Assembly: GCF_002077945.1 (NCBI RefSeq)
Contig: NZ_LVYD01000002.1
Coordinates: 434,001-498,000 of the forward strand
DNA from: Niastella vici
GTDB taxonomy: Bacteria; Bacteroidota; Bacteroidia; Chitinophagales; Chitinophagaceae
Direction: 5' to 3'
Length of the DNA stretch: 64,000 nt
A program made the position numbers and the translations under genes. The notes beneath the pieces were generated by a model that did no database searches, was not told the origin of the DNA, and saw only the letters and a program-made list of their open reading frames with translations. This document shows, in pieces, positions 19,416 through 28,077 of this stretch (positions are counted from its first letter, which is position 1; every line of letters starts with the position of its first letter).

Positions 19416-20231
19416 TTATTTATTAATGTCCTTAACAGCCTCGGTCTGTGTGTCTACATCGATCGCATAAAAATAACCATTGGCATTTCCTGAAATGTTT
19501 CCATGAACATTTGCGGGCGTGGAAGAAAGCAGGCCCTTCCAGTCTGTTTCCTGAAAAACGTTATACAAATAGGTGCTGTAGGCAGAAGAAAGAGAAAATT
19601 TATAAATGATGAGGCTATCGTTCAAACCGGCATGCAGGATGTTCTTTTGCTGGGTAAGCGGGTTCAGGGCATTGGGGGTACCGAACACATGTGAATAGCT
19701 GTAATTGTATTTGGCATTGAATTGCGAGGGGTCCCAACTATTGCCTTGCGACATGATGAGCCATTGCTGGGCAAAGCTGACGCCGAAAATATGGCGGGGT
19801 ATGGTTATGGTAAAGTCACTGCCCTGCTGTATGGTAAGCGGTATATAAGAGGAATCTATTGGCACTACACCCGTAAGCACATCAGTGGCCTGGTACTGTT
19901 TACCCTGGTAATTGATGTGCAGTGTATAAGGCTCACCGTAATTGTTGTTATTATTTAAGATCGCTGTATACACGCCGCTGTTTCCAATTTCTGTAAAGGT
20001 AATATCGTTGCTACCGTCAAACACACTGACTGCGGCGCCATTGACCGGCTTTACAGACAGCTCCGCCAACCCCGCGGGTTTGGTGAGGCGGATATATTGC
20101 CTTTCATTCAGGGTATTGATCCCTCCTTCTACAATAAGATCATAGTTAAATGTAGTGGAAGCGGTATTGTTCTTATTGCAGGCAATCACCAGCAACGACA
20201 ACAGCAGATAGGTATTTCGTATTTTTTTCAT
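19416..20231 (-). CDS. DUF4249-family lipoprotein, partner of TonB receptor
   Basis: 271 residues from the ATG at 20231, one base after the receptor stop codon; the upstream in-frame extension overlaps the receptor and lacks a signal. The lipoprotein signal ends LLVIAC (Cys about 18). Beta-rich; the early segment YDLIVEGGINTLNERQYIRL and the pattern around GVVPIDSSYIPL fit DUF4249, a family routinely encoded after TonB-dependent receptors in FecI/FecR-controlled operons. It probably sits at the cell surface as a ligand-binding accessory. The ligand is unknown. Confidence 0.75.
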   Translation of the reverse strand: MKKIRNTYLLLSLLVIACNKNNTASTTFNYDLIVEGGINTLNERQYIRLTKPAGLAELSVKPVNGAAVSVFDGSNDITFTEIGNSGVYTAILNNNNNYGEPYTLHINYQGKQYQATDVLTGVVPIDSSYIPLTIQQGSDFTITIPRHIFGVSFAQQWLIMSQGNSWDPSQFNAKYNYSYSHVFGTPNALNPLTQQKNILHAGLNDSLIIYKFSLSSAYSTYLYNVFQETDWKGLLSSTPANVHGNISGNANGYFYAIDVDTQTEAVKDINK

Positions 20232-20232
20232 T

Positions 20233-22833
20233 CTAAAAACTAAAACTATAACTGAATACCGGGGTAATACCCGAAAATGTTTGCTGCTCAAAAAGATCAT
20301 CATTACCCACCTGTGGATTTATCTTATACAACAATGGGTTCTCCCAATTATAGATATTATACAATCCCACAATAAAAGTATTGATCCATTGCCGCCCGTT
20401 TTTAAGTGGTACAGGAAGGGTATACCTGATATTTACATCCAGGTGATGGTAATCGGGCATTCTATCGAGGTTACGTCCGGGATAAATAGGCACCCTCACG
20501 CCTTGCTGTTCAAAGTAACCTGTAGGAAACGTAACCGGCCGGCCGGTTGTGTAGGTAAAGTAGGAATTTACCTGCAACGAATTGTTCACCTGGTAACTCA
20601 TCGATAGCTTCACCGCATGTGGTATATCATAATTGGCCACATATCTTTTACCGTTATTGATCTCCTTTATTTTCCGGAAAACTTTTGACCATGCATAGCA
20701 ACCTGCCAACCGGAATTTACCAAATTGATGTAGCGTGCTAAGTTCAAGACCATATGCATCAGACCTTCCTGTTCGAAGCTCATCCTCAATTAAGGGATTG
20801 GAGATGAGTTGGGCATGGTCTTGCAGTTCGAGCTGGTTCCCCATATATTTGTAGTAGGCGCCCAGGGAGAAAGACCCACGGCGGTACTTTCTTTTGTAAG
20901 TAAGCGAATACATATCAGCATATTGCGGTAAAATATGCGCGCTGGAAGGGATCCAGGTTTCCAGGGAAGAGAACGCCAGTTCATCACTTTGTACCAATTG
21001 CAGATACTGGTAATTACGGCTATAGCTGAACTGTACCGTAGCATGAGCACATAAGATATACTTCAACATAAGCCTTGGCTCAAATCGTACATAGTTTGTG
21101 TGCTCCCTTTCGGTAATGGGATCAAAGTCATCATACAATCTACGCTTTGAGTAGTTGCAAAATATACTCGTTCTTACACCGTATAATAGTCTTAAACGAT
21201 CACCGATGGAAATTTTTTGTGAGAAGTACAGGGCGTTTTCCGAAGCCCTTGCGCGGGGAATATTGCTATAGTAAGAATTTGCCCCGGTTGTTTCTCCCGG
21301 TATGAAAAGGTGAAAGATGCTGTTGAAACCAAACTGCATTTGATTGCCCGGTTTCTTAAAATAAGTAAAATCTCCTTTCACCGTAATATCCCTGATGCCT
21401 GTTAGCCACCTTTCCATGCCGGCCGAAGAATCAGCATTCACGTTCAGGGCATTTCTATAATTACTGTATATGGCCGACAGGTTTAAAAACAGCTTCGGGT
21501 TAAACACATGGTTCCACCGTAAAGTGGCGGTCTTGTTACCCCATTTATTCAGGTACCCATTGTCGGCATTAACCCTGTCGCGGCCAAAGTAGGCAGAGAA
21601 AAACAGGCGGTTCGAAGCATTCAATTTGTAATTGATCTTGCCATTGAGATCATAATAGGCAGCGTTCAGATTATACAGATCAAGGTCTTTATTCAGCAGG
21701 TTGGCAATACTTCTGCGGCCGGTGATCAAAAACGATCCCCGCTCTTTGACCACGGGCCCCTCCAGCGACAATCTTGCCGACAGCAGGCTCATACCGCCTT
21801 TAACGCGGAAAGCCTTATCGTCGCCGTCTGCCATGCGGGCATCGATCACCGAAGACAGGCGCCCGCCAAAATTAGCAGGTATCTCATCCTTATAAAGCTG
21901 GATATTTTTCAGGGCATCGGGATTGAATACAGATGTAATGCCAAACAGATGTGCCGGGTTGTAAACAACCGCTTCGTCGAGCAGAATAAGGTTCTGGTCT
22001 CTATTGCCGCCCCTGATAAACAGGCTGCTGCTGCCTTCAGTAATGCCAACCACTCCATTTTGCATTTGAAGGGCTTTTACAACATCGGCCTCGCCTTTAA
22101 AAAAAGGTTGCTCCCGCAACAGGTCCCATTGTAACTGTTGTGCAGGTGCGAAGGGTTGCAATGAATCAATACCGTTTTTCCTGGTAACAGTTACTTCCCT
22201 GAGCGCACTCACCTTTTTTTCTAATTGAATATTGAAAGACTGGTCTGAAGCCGTGAATGTGACCATGATCCTTTTGGCTGCATACCCAACACTGCTCACC
22301 AATAACTCATAGTTTCCGGCAGGCAGGGTCAGTGAATAAAATCCGTAGCTGTTGCTGCTGGTGCTTTGATTGAGCTGGAAAACGAAGATGTTCGCACCAA
22401 TAAGGTCTTCGCCATTTTGGGCATCGATCACATGGCCACTGAGCGTGGAGCTTTTCGTAGCTGGCACAATGATGATCTCCTCGGCAAAATATCTCCAGGT
22501 GAGCGGTGTGCCCTGCAGAAGATCGCGCAGGATATCTGCGACCTGGGCATCATAAAAATTCTTGTTGATGGTTTTCTCCATCCCCGGTTGAGTGGGTTCA
22601 AATGAAATGGGAAGATCATTTTGCATCGACAGCTTTGTTAAAGCATCCCGGAGCGAAATATTAAAAAAACTGATCGTAAGCCGCCTGTTCAGGGAACTTC
22701 GCTGTGCATTGGCATCGAAACCAAACAACAGAATATATACGAAAATAAAAATTGCCCCTGCCAGTAAGTTGCTCTGCGCAGGAGGTATGTGCACATGGTT
22801 ATCAATAAACTGTTTGCCCGGCCGGTTTGGCAT
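20233..22833 (-). CDS. TonB-dependent receptor with secretin/TonB short N-terminal domain
   Basis: 866 residues. A hydrophobic signal at about 25-44 ends DANAQ. Residues about 50-125 form an STN (FecA-type signalling) domain (ISLRDALTKLSMQNDLPISF; VADILRDLLQGTPLTWRY), followed by a carboxypeptidase-regulatory-like domain (TLSGHVIDAQNGEDLIGANI), a plug (QNGVVGITEGSSSLFIRGGN; ILLDEAVVYNPAHLFGI) and a barrel ending VFSYSFSF. The STN domain passes a substrate-bound signal to the FecR protein encoded 31 bp upstream, which controls the ECF sigma factor. The layout sigma, anti-sigma, receptor, DUF4249 is a standard transporter-transducer unit. The substrate cannot be told from sequence; metal chelate or peptide are options. 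Confidence 0.9.
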   Translation of the reverse strand: MPNRPGKQFIDNHVHIPPAQSNLLAGAIFIFVYILLFGFDANAQRSSLNRRLTISFFNISLRDALTKLSMQNDLPISFEPTQPGMEKTINKNFYDAQVADILRDLLQGTPLTWRYFAEEIIIVPATKSSTLSGHVIDAQNGEDLIGANIFVFQLNQSTSSNSYGFYSLTLPAGNYELLVSSVGYAAKRIMVTFTASDQSFNIQLEKKVSALREVTVTRKNGIDSLQPFAPAQQLQWDLLREQPFFKGEADVVKALQMQNGVVGITEGSSSLFIRGGNRDQNLILLDEAVVYNPAHLFGITSVFNPDALKNIQLYKDEIPANFGGRLSSVIDARMADGDDKAFRVKGGMSLLSARLSLEGPVVKERGSFLITGRRSIANLLNKDLDLYNLNAAYYDLNGKINYKLNASNRLFFSAYFGRDRVNADNGYLNKWGNKTATLRWNHVFNPKLFLNLSAIYSNYRNALNVNADSSAGMERWLTGIRDITVKGDFTYFKKPGNQMQFGFNSIFHLFIPGETTGANSYYSNIPRARASENALYFSQKISIGDRLRLLYGVRTSIFCNYSKRRLYDDFDPITEREHTNYVRFEPRLMLKYILCAHATVQFSYSRNYQYLQLVQSDELAFSSLETWIPSSAHILPQYADMYSLTYKRKYRRGSFSLGAYYKYMGNQLELQDHAQLISNPLIEDELRTGRSDAYGLELSTLHQFGKFRLAGCYAWSKVFRKIKEINNGKRYVANYDIPHAVKLSMSYQVNNSLQVNSYFTYTTGRPVTFPTGYFEQQGVRVPIYPGRNLDRMPDYHHLDVNIRYTLPVPLKNGRQWINTFIVGLYNIYNWENPLLYKINPQVGNDDLFEQQTFSGITPVFSYSFSF

Positions 22834-22864
22834 GAATGCTGTTTGCTTCTACTAACAACAATTG

Positions 22865-23857
22865 TTATCGCGAAATTATAAAAGTACTGTCTTTTTTAAC
22901 TATTTTAAGTTGAAGGGATGCGGCGATGATGTGCATGATCTGATCTTCGGTTTTTTGATTTAAATAAGCATTCAGCTTTTTTTCCGCTAATGCAGTATCC
23001 TGAAATACGACCCGCGTGCCATATATCCGGTTCAGGTCGCGGCACACCATTGACAGCGGAGTTTGAACATATCGCAATTTTTTATCCTGCCATGCTTTAT
23101 AATTAAGCGGAGCGGCAGCATCATAGCTTATGCTTTTAGTGTTGCGGTTGAACAGGGCCATTTGATTGGCCGTCAAAACAACTTTTTGTAAATTGGCTGC
23201 GGGTTGTTGATGCTCCATGGATACAGCACCATCATTAACGATCACCTGTATATTACCTGTATCTATCTTAATATCGAAGCTGGTGCCAATATCCCGCACC
23301 ACAATAGCTCCCAACTCAACAAGAAATTCATTTTTATCATCATGCACCACCTCAAAATACGCTTCGCCTTCGAGCAGCTTCACCTGTCGCTTTTGGTGAA
23401 AACTTCGCCTTATATAGCTTATGGCCGATCGTTCATTTAAAAAAACATGGCTGCCATCGGGAAGAACAATTTGCCGCCGCTCATTAGCTGTGTGGTAAAT
23501 GGTTTCTCCTGTTGAAAACCAATTGAACAATATGATCGACACGCCGGTAATCACTGCGGCTGCCAGTGCGCCAAACAGCAACAGCAAATTCCCTTTTCTT
23601 CCTACCTGCGGCTGCTCCTGTTCGCGCTGTACGCTGGCGCTCATCCTGCTCCAGGCATTATCAACATCGGCTGTTTTATAAAGGTTAAGTAAGGTCAACC
23701 GGTCACCCGCGTTCCTGACCGTATTATAGAACGTCAAATTTTCGGGTGAAGCGTCCTTCCACTGTTCAAGCGCTATCGCTTCAGCTGGCGAAAGCACCCT
23801 TTCCATTTCATCAAGAATGAGGTGGTAAGGTATATTATCTTGTTGATAGTTTTCCAT
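22865..23857 (-). CDS. FecR-type anti-sigma factor
   Basis: 330 residues. A cytoplasmic N-domain (about 1-85) is followed by one transmembrane helix (LLLLFGALAAAVITGVSIIL, about 90-110), a FecR domain (RRQIVLPDGSHVFLNERSAI, then VKLLEGEAYFEVVHDDKNEF) and a C-terminal DUF4974 segment (LNAYLNQKTEDQIMHIIAAS). It holds the sigma factor and releases it when the receptor STN domain signals. It starts 8 bp after the sigma gene and is clearly co-transcribed with it. Confidence 0.92.
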   Translation of the reverse strand: MENYQQDNIPYHLILDEMERVLSPAEAIALEQWKDASPENLTFYNTVRNAGDRLTLLNLYKTADVDNAWSRMSASVQREQEQPQVGRKGNLLLLFGALAAAVITGVSIILFNWFSTGETIYHTANERRQIVLPDGSHVFLNERSAISYIRRSFHQKRQVKLLEGEAYFEVVHDDKNEFLVELGAIVVRDIGTSFDIKIDTGNIQVIVNDGAVSMEHQQPAANLQKVVLTANQMALFNRNTKSISYDAAAPLNYKAWQDKKLRYVQTPLSMVCRDLNRIYGTRVVFQDTALAEKKLNAYLNQKTEDQIMHIIAASLQLKIVKKDSTFIISR

Positions 23858-23865
23858 GATACTTA

Positions 23866-24477
23866 TTAGACAGGCATTTCGTAAAAAAGTCCTAAAATTA
23901 TCGTGGCAATAAAAAATATAATCGAAAAAGCCACGTTGCCGGAAATGGCCTTACGAATTTTCTCATAGCCGATGGTCAGCTGGTTCTTCACTGTTTTAAT
24001 AGAAACATTTAACCGCTCCGCAATCTCCTGCTGCTTACACTTTTCAAATTTGCTCATTAACAATATCTTTTTGCATTGCGGCGGCAGGCCTTCGAGGGCC
24101 TTTTCTAGTTGCAACAGCTGCTCCTCCAGGGCTGCCGCCTCATCTTCATCGCTGTCGGGGATCCCTGAATTGACCTGGTATTGGGTAAACTTTGCCGATA
24201 GCCGGTTCTCCTGCCTGATCACATTAAGCGACCGGTTAACCACACTCCGCGAAAGATACGGTCTCAGGGAATGTGCAATGTTTAGCCGCGGGGCTTCCAT
24301 CCATATCTTCAACAGCACATCGTTCACGATCTCTTCTGCCGTTTCTTCATTTCTCACATATTGATAGGCAAGAACCAATAATCTACGGTAATGAGTGCGA
24401 TATAACTGCTCAAAAGCTTTTTGATCTTTCTGACAGATAGCGGCAAAAAGCTCCTTGTCTTTATCTTGATCAGGCAT
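23866..24477 (-). CDS. ECF RNA polymerase sigma factor with C-terminal membrane helix
   Basis: 203 residues from the ATG at 24477; an ATG at 24492 adds five residues. Sigma region 2 (FEQLYRTHYRRLLVLAYQYV, EEIVNDVLLKIW) and region 4 (LEGLPPQCKKILLMSKFEKC, EIAERLNVSIKTVKNQLTIG) are complete, as in FecI-like Bacteroidota factors. After region 4 the chain ends with a hydrophobic helix of about 18 residues (VAFSIIFFIATIILGLFY), which would tether the factor to the inner membrane near FecR. Expected targets: the receptor/DUF4249 operon and possibly the flanking efflux genes (inference). Confidence 0.9.
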   Translation of the reverse strand: MPDQDKDKELFAAICQKDQKAFEQLYRTHYRRLLVLAYQYVRNEETAEEIVNDVLLKIWMEAPRLNIAHSLRPYLSRSVVNRSLNVIRQENRLSAKFTQYQVNSGIPDSDEDEAAALEEQLLQLEKALEGLPPQCKKILLMSKFEKCKQQEIAERLNVSIKTVKNQLTIGYEKIRKAISGNVAFSIIFFIATIILGLFYEMPV

Positions 24478-24677
24478 ACACAGACTTGACATTCATTTAT
24501 AAATGTAAGGTAAATATGCATGACACCGAATCTGATCAAAAGTCCCGGTCAGCACTTAAAAAAATTATATTTTTTTTGCCGCCCCGATACCCAATCGCCT
24601 TCACATTACCTGATAAAAGTTCAATCGCTTTAGGACCCTATTTTCATTTTGTTGTCTTTATGGGTTGAATATTTCAT

Positions 24678-24812
24678 ATGTACAACAAATTGCGTTTAAT
24701 CTTACTATCCTTCAACTGGAAATTTGGAGGCGGAAACCGGGAAGAAGATCTGGATAAAGAAAAAGAGCCGGGGCATAACCGAAGCATGCCGCCGGGCAAA
24801 AGAAAAAGGTAG
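24678..24812 (+). CDS. Small hypothetical ORF (44 aa)
   Basis: ATG at 24678, stop 24810-24812. It begins with a short hydrophobic stretch (LRLILLSFNW), followed by a charged tail rich in Glu, Lys and Arg. It is the only plausible coding frame in the 337-bp gap between the sigma factor and glycosyltransferase genes, and lies on the opposite strand to both. It resembles nothing I know. Confidence 0.25.
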   Translation: MYNKLRLILLSFNWKFGGGNREEDLDKEKEPGHNRSMPPGKRKR

Positions 24813-24814
24813 TA

Positions 24815-25588
24815 CTACAAACGGGTGCTATTATTAAGCTCTTTTATCTTTACATATTTTACAAAATGATAAAATGAGCTCAACATTGACCAGTAGAACC
24901 CCTGGGCGCCGTTTAAAAAATTCCGCTCAAGCAAATAATACTTGACAAAATTGAGTGGTATTGAAAGCAATACCGAACATGTTGACTTATTACTTCCTTT
25001 ATTATTTGCCATCGCAGCCGAATACGAACTGTACCGGTTCATTTTCTCGAGGTACTGGTCAATACTGTGATAGCTATAATGTCGAATAATATGATTCGCT
25101 TTTTTTACCGGGCCGTTTACCTGTATGCCTTCATGCACTTTGTCGCTGGTAAAACCGCCTCTTTTCCTGTTGAACATTCGTAAAAAATACCGGCCGCTTT
25201 CCTTTCCGTATTTGAACTCCTTATTTAGAAAGACCAGGTTCATGGGAATTGAATACCCGGCATACGCCGTATCCAGTTCTGTAAACTGGCTTATTTCCTC
25301 CACCAGTTCATTTGATAACACTTCATCGGCATCTATGCATATTATCCAGTCGTTTACCGCTTTTGAAACGGCAAATTGTTTTTGTGAACCATATCCCTCA
25401 AAATGCCTGGAAAATATTCTGCAACCGTATCGCTTGCAGATGTCAACGGTATTATCGGTACTGTAGCTGTCGACTATTACAATTTCATTACACCAATATA
25501 ATTTTGACAGTGTTTTCTCAATATTGCGCTCTTCATTAAAGGTAATTATCACAGCGCTCACTTTGAGTTTGGAAGGAACAGCTTTCAT
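24815..25588 (-). CDS. GT2 glycosyltransferase, WaaE/KdtX-like (LPS core type)
   Basis: 257 residues from the ATG at 25588; an in-frame ATG at 25636 would add 16 residues not typical of the family. GT-A fold features: VSAVIITFNEERNIEKTL at the N-terminus, EIVIVDSYSTDNTVDI, and the DxD-type motif IICIDADEVLS. The middle (FNRKRGGFTSDKVHEGI) and the Tyr-rich helix that follows are typical of the WaaE/KdtX group, which adds glucose to the inner LPS core. Gene order after a PAP2 phosphatase suggests lipid A or surface-glycolipid remodelling alongside efflux (inference). Confidence 0.82.
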   Translation of the reverse strand: MKAVPSKLKVSAVIITFNEERNIEKTLSKLYWCNEIVIVDSYSTDNTVDICKRYGCRIFSRHFEGYGSQKQFAVSKAVNDWIICIDADEVLSNELVEEISQFTELDTAYAGYSIPMNLVFLNKEFKYGKESGRYFLRMFNRKRGGFTSDKVHEGIQVNGPVKKANHIIRHYSYHSIDQYLEKMNRYSSYSAAMANNKGSNKSTCSVLLSIPLNFVKYYLLERNFLNGAQGFYWSMLSSFYHFVKYVKIKELNNSTRL

Positions 25589-25735
25589 TAAAGGTGGCAC
25601 TATCCTGAGTGCAAATGTTTTTTTAAATAATGGCATTACTACACTATTTTTCAGGGATGATGGGGTGAGGATCAGAAATCAAATTGCAGCCTGGCCCTGA
25701 TGTCCCAACAGTTTATTACCATGACAAGCTTCAGG

Positions 25736-25751
25736 AATAAAAGTCCCAACC
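25736..25751 (+). repeat. Left copy of 16-bp inverted repeat
   Basis: AATAAAAGTCCCAACC. Its exact reverse complement is at 29710-29725, so the pair brackets the split RND pump and the PAP2 gene. It lies between the PAP2 stop and the glycosyltransferase start. Confidence 0.7.
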
Positions 25752-25776
25752 GTTACCATGTCTTTTTGTTTTGAGC

Positions 25777-26475
25777 TCAAAGCAAAACGCAACAGGTCCT
25801 CTTCCTGTCCTTCTTACAAATTTTCCCGGCCAGGTAGTTACCCAGTTCGGCACTCAGCATGCCAATAGCAGCTCCGGCCAGTATATCGGGCACCCAGTGG
25901 CGATTATTGAACTGCCGGGTCATGGCCGTTATAGTTGCTGCCGTATAACCAAATACGCTGTACCCCAACGAGCGGTTTCCATATTCATGGTCCAGAAAGG
26001 AAGCGTTCATAAAGGCATTGGCAGTATGGCCCGAAGGAAAGGAATTCCGGGCGGAGCCGTCGGGCCGCTCTACCCTGCTTGTATATTTCAGGGAATTGGT
26101 TAAACCCGCCATAATGAAACTGGAAAGCACATAGGAAACCACTGTTCTTTTTGTATTGTACTTTCCCCTGACCCCGGCGGTCTTGAGCGAAAATACCAGC
26201 GCTGCGGGTGCATATTGCAGATAGTCATCATAGTGATGGCAGAATCCGGGCATATACTTATTGCGAAGGTCACGAAAGTCCTTGCGATAATGCCAGGTAG
26301 CCATGCTCCCCGCCAGCAGGCATGCCGGAACGAAAGTTTTCCGTAGCAACTGATCATTATCAGTTGCTGCATATGCCTGGCAGGTTGAGTCCTGTGCCAC
26401 TACATGCAGCCGATTAAAAACTGCAAGGCAAATCAACACTATGTTGATTGAAATTTTTCCCCGAATACTATTCAT
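25777..26475 (-). CDS. PAP2-superfamily phosphatase (lipid phosphatase)
   Basis: 232 residues from the ATG at 26475, which overlaps the stop of the RND C-terminal frame (ATGAATAG); the longer frame from 26604 only overlaps the pump gene. An N-terminal hydrophobic segment ends VVAQ. All three PAP2 motifs are present: KYTSRVERP (KX6RP), SFPSGHT (PSGH) and RQFNNRHWVPD (RX5HX3D). The enzymes dephosphorylate membrane lipids such as lipid A or undecaprenyl pyrophosphate on the periplasmic side. The overlap suggests translational coupling to the pump, an unusual partnership. Confidence 0.88.
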   Translation of the reverse strand: MNSIRGKISINIVLICLAVFNRLHVVAQDSTCQAYAATDNDQLLRKTFVPACLLAGSMATWHYRKDFRDLRNKYMPGFCHHYDDYLQYAPAALVFSLKTAGVRGKYNTKRTVVSYVLSSFIMAGLTNSLKYTSRVERPDGSARNSFPSGHTANAFMNASFLDHEYGNRSLGYSVFGYTAATITAMTRQFNNRHWVPDILAGAAIGMLSAELGNYLAGKICKKDRKRTCCVLL

Positions 26476-28066
26476 AGCTGCCGGTTGTAGCATGCAGCAT
26501 AACCCGGGTTGCCCGTAGTTGAGCTGCTTTCTTTTTATGGATCCAGTAAAAAAGAACAGGAAATATGAAAAGATTAAAAATGGTATTGGTAACCAGGCCG
26601 CCAATAACTACAATGGCCAGTGGCCTGGATGCTTCGGAGCCAATGCCTGAAGAAAGTGCAGCCGGCAGCAGACCAATCGCCGCCATCATGGCGGTCATGA
26701 TCACTGAACGTAAGCGGTCGCGCACTGCATTGCGTAAGGCTTCGCTCAGGGACCCTGCTCCGCCGGGGAATTTCATTTCATTAAGGTTTGTTTTAAACCT
26801 GGTCAGCAGTATTACCCCATTCTGAATACAAATACCAAACAAGGCGATAAAACCTATGCCGGCAGAGATACTGAAATTCACTCCACTGAACAGCAAAGCC
26901 AGGATGCCGCCGATAATAGCGAACGGCACATTCCCCAACACCAGCAACGCATCACTGAACGAGCCAAAGAGTATAAAGAGGATAAAGAAGATCAACAGCA
27001 ATGAAAGCGGTACCACCAGTTGCAGCTGTTTGGTTGCACGCTGTTGGTTTTCAAAATCACCTGCCCACTGTATAGAAAATCCTTTGTCTAATTTTACCCG
27101 CGCATTAACTTTTTGTTGCGCCTCAGCGATCGTGCTGCCCATGTCACTGCCACGGATGGAGAATTTTATAGCGCCATAGCGCATGCCTTTATCCCTGTAA
27201 ATGATGCTGGGGCCAATACGTTTTTCAATATGGGCTATTTCGCGAAGTGGAATTTTGGCGCCTGATAAAGTTGGTACCCGCAGATCTCCAATGGCCTGGA
27301 TGTTATTGCGGAAATTTTCCGGGTAGCGAACCCGCAGGTCAAATTTGCGTTCACCTTCATATATCTGTGTGGCAGCCTCGCCACCAATCGCCATTTGTAT
27401 AACGGCATTGGCATCGGCTGTTGTAACGCCATACAAAGCCATTTTTTCCTGATTCAGTATAACGTTGAGCTCTGGTTGCCCCAGATTATATAAAATGCCC
27501 AGGTCGGCGATGCCGGCCACATCTTTGATGATGCCAAAGATCTGTTTCTCCTTTTCTTCGATAACTTTCAGATCGGGCCCAAAAGTTTTGATCACAATGG
27601 AACCCTTTACCCCCGAAACCTCTTCTGCCACATTATCCGAAATAGGTTGCGAAAAATTCAGGTCAATACCGGGGAAACGCTGAAGCGTATCATTCATCTT
27701 AGCGACAAGCGCCTCCTTGCTTACACGGCTCTTCCACTCCCGTTTCGGATAAAGATCTACCAGGAATTCCTGGTTATAAAACCCGGTAGGATCGCTGCCC
27801 CCATCGGGTCTGCCGGTTTGGGAGATCACCTGTTTTACTTCGGGGAAGGTGAGCAGGATGCTGCGGATCTCATTGGAAAGCATTACAGATTCTTTGAGGG
27901 AAGTACTCAATGGTCCGGTAGCCCGAATATAGATGGAGCCTTCTTCCAACTGCGGAAGGAATTCAGTGCCTACAAATTTGAAGCAGAACAAGCCGGCGGC
28001 CAACACAGCAATGGCTATAAAAAAGCTTTTTTTCGCATGGGTGAAACAAAGTTCAAAAAAAGCCAT
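26468..28066 (-). CDS. CzcA/CusA-like RND pump, C-terminal half (frame -1)
   Basis: 532 residues from the first ATG (MAFFELCFTHAKKSFF). Its frame in fact continues upstream without a stop into the A7 tract at 28116-28122, where it joins the N-terminal half after a one-base shift. It carries the second half of an HME-type RND protein: the second periplasmic loop (GTEFLPQLEEGSIYIRATGP, QISQTGRPDGGSDPTGFYNQ), the loop leading to VPLSLLLIFFILFILFGSF, and transmembrane helices 8-12 (FSISAGIGFIALFGICIQNG). No obvious start site exists at 28066, so as it stands it is probably not made independently. Joined to the first half it gives about 1053 residues, the normal length for CusA/CzcA. Confidence 0.85.
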   Translation of the reverse strand: MAFFELCFTHAKKSFFIAIAVLAAGLFCFKFVGTEFLPQLEEGSIYIRATGPLSTSLKESVMLSNEIRSILLTFPEVKQVISQTGRPDGGSDPTGFYNQEFLVDLYPKREWKSRVSKEALVAKMNDTLQRFPGIDLNFSQPISDNVAEEVSGVKGSIVIKTFGPDLKVIEEKEKQIFGIIKDVAGIADLGILYNLGQPELNVILNQEKMALYGVTTADANAVIQMAIGGEAATQIYEGERKFDLRVRYPENFRNNIQAIGDLRVPTLSGAKIPLREIAHIEKRIGPSIIYRDKGMRYGAIKFSIRGSDMGSTIAEAQQKVNARVKLDKGFSIQWAGDFENQQRATKQLQLVVPLSLLLIFFILFILFGSFSDALLVLGNVPFAIIGGILALLFSGVNFSISAGIGFIALFGICIQNGVILLTRFKTNLNEMKFPGGAGSLSEALRNAVRDRLRSVIMTAMMAAIGLLPAALSSGIGSEASRPLAIVVIGGLVTNTIFNLFIFPVLFYWIHKKKAAQLRATRVMLHATTGSYE

Positions 28067-28077
28067 GCAACCTTGCG

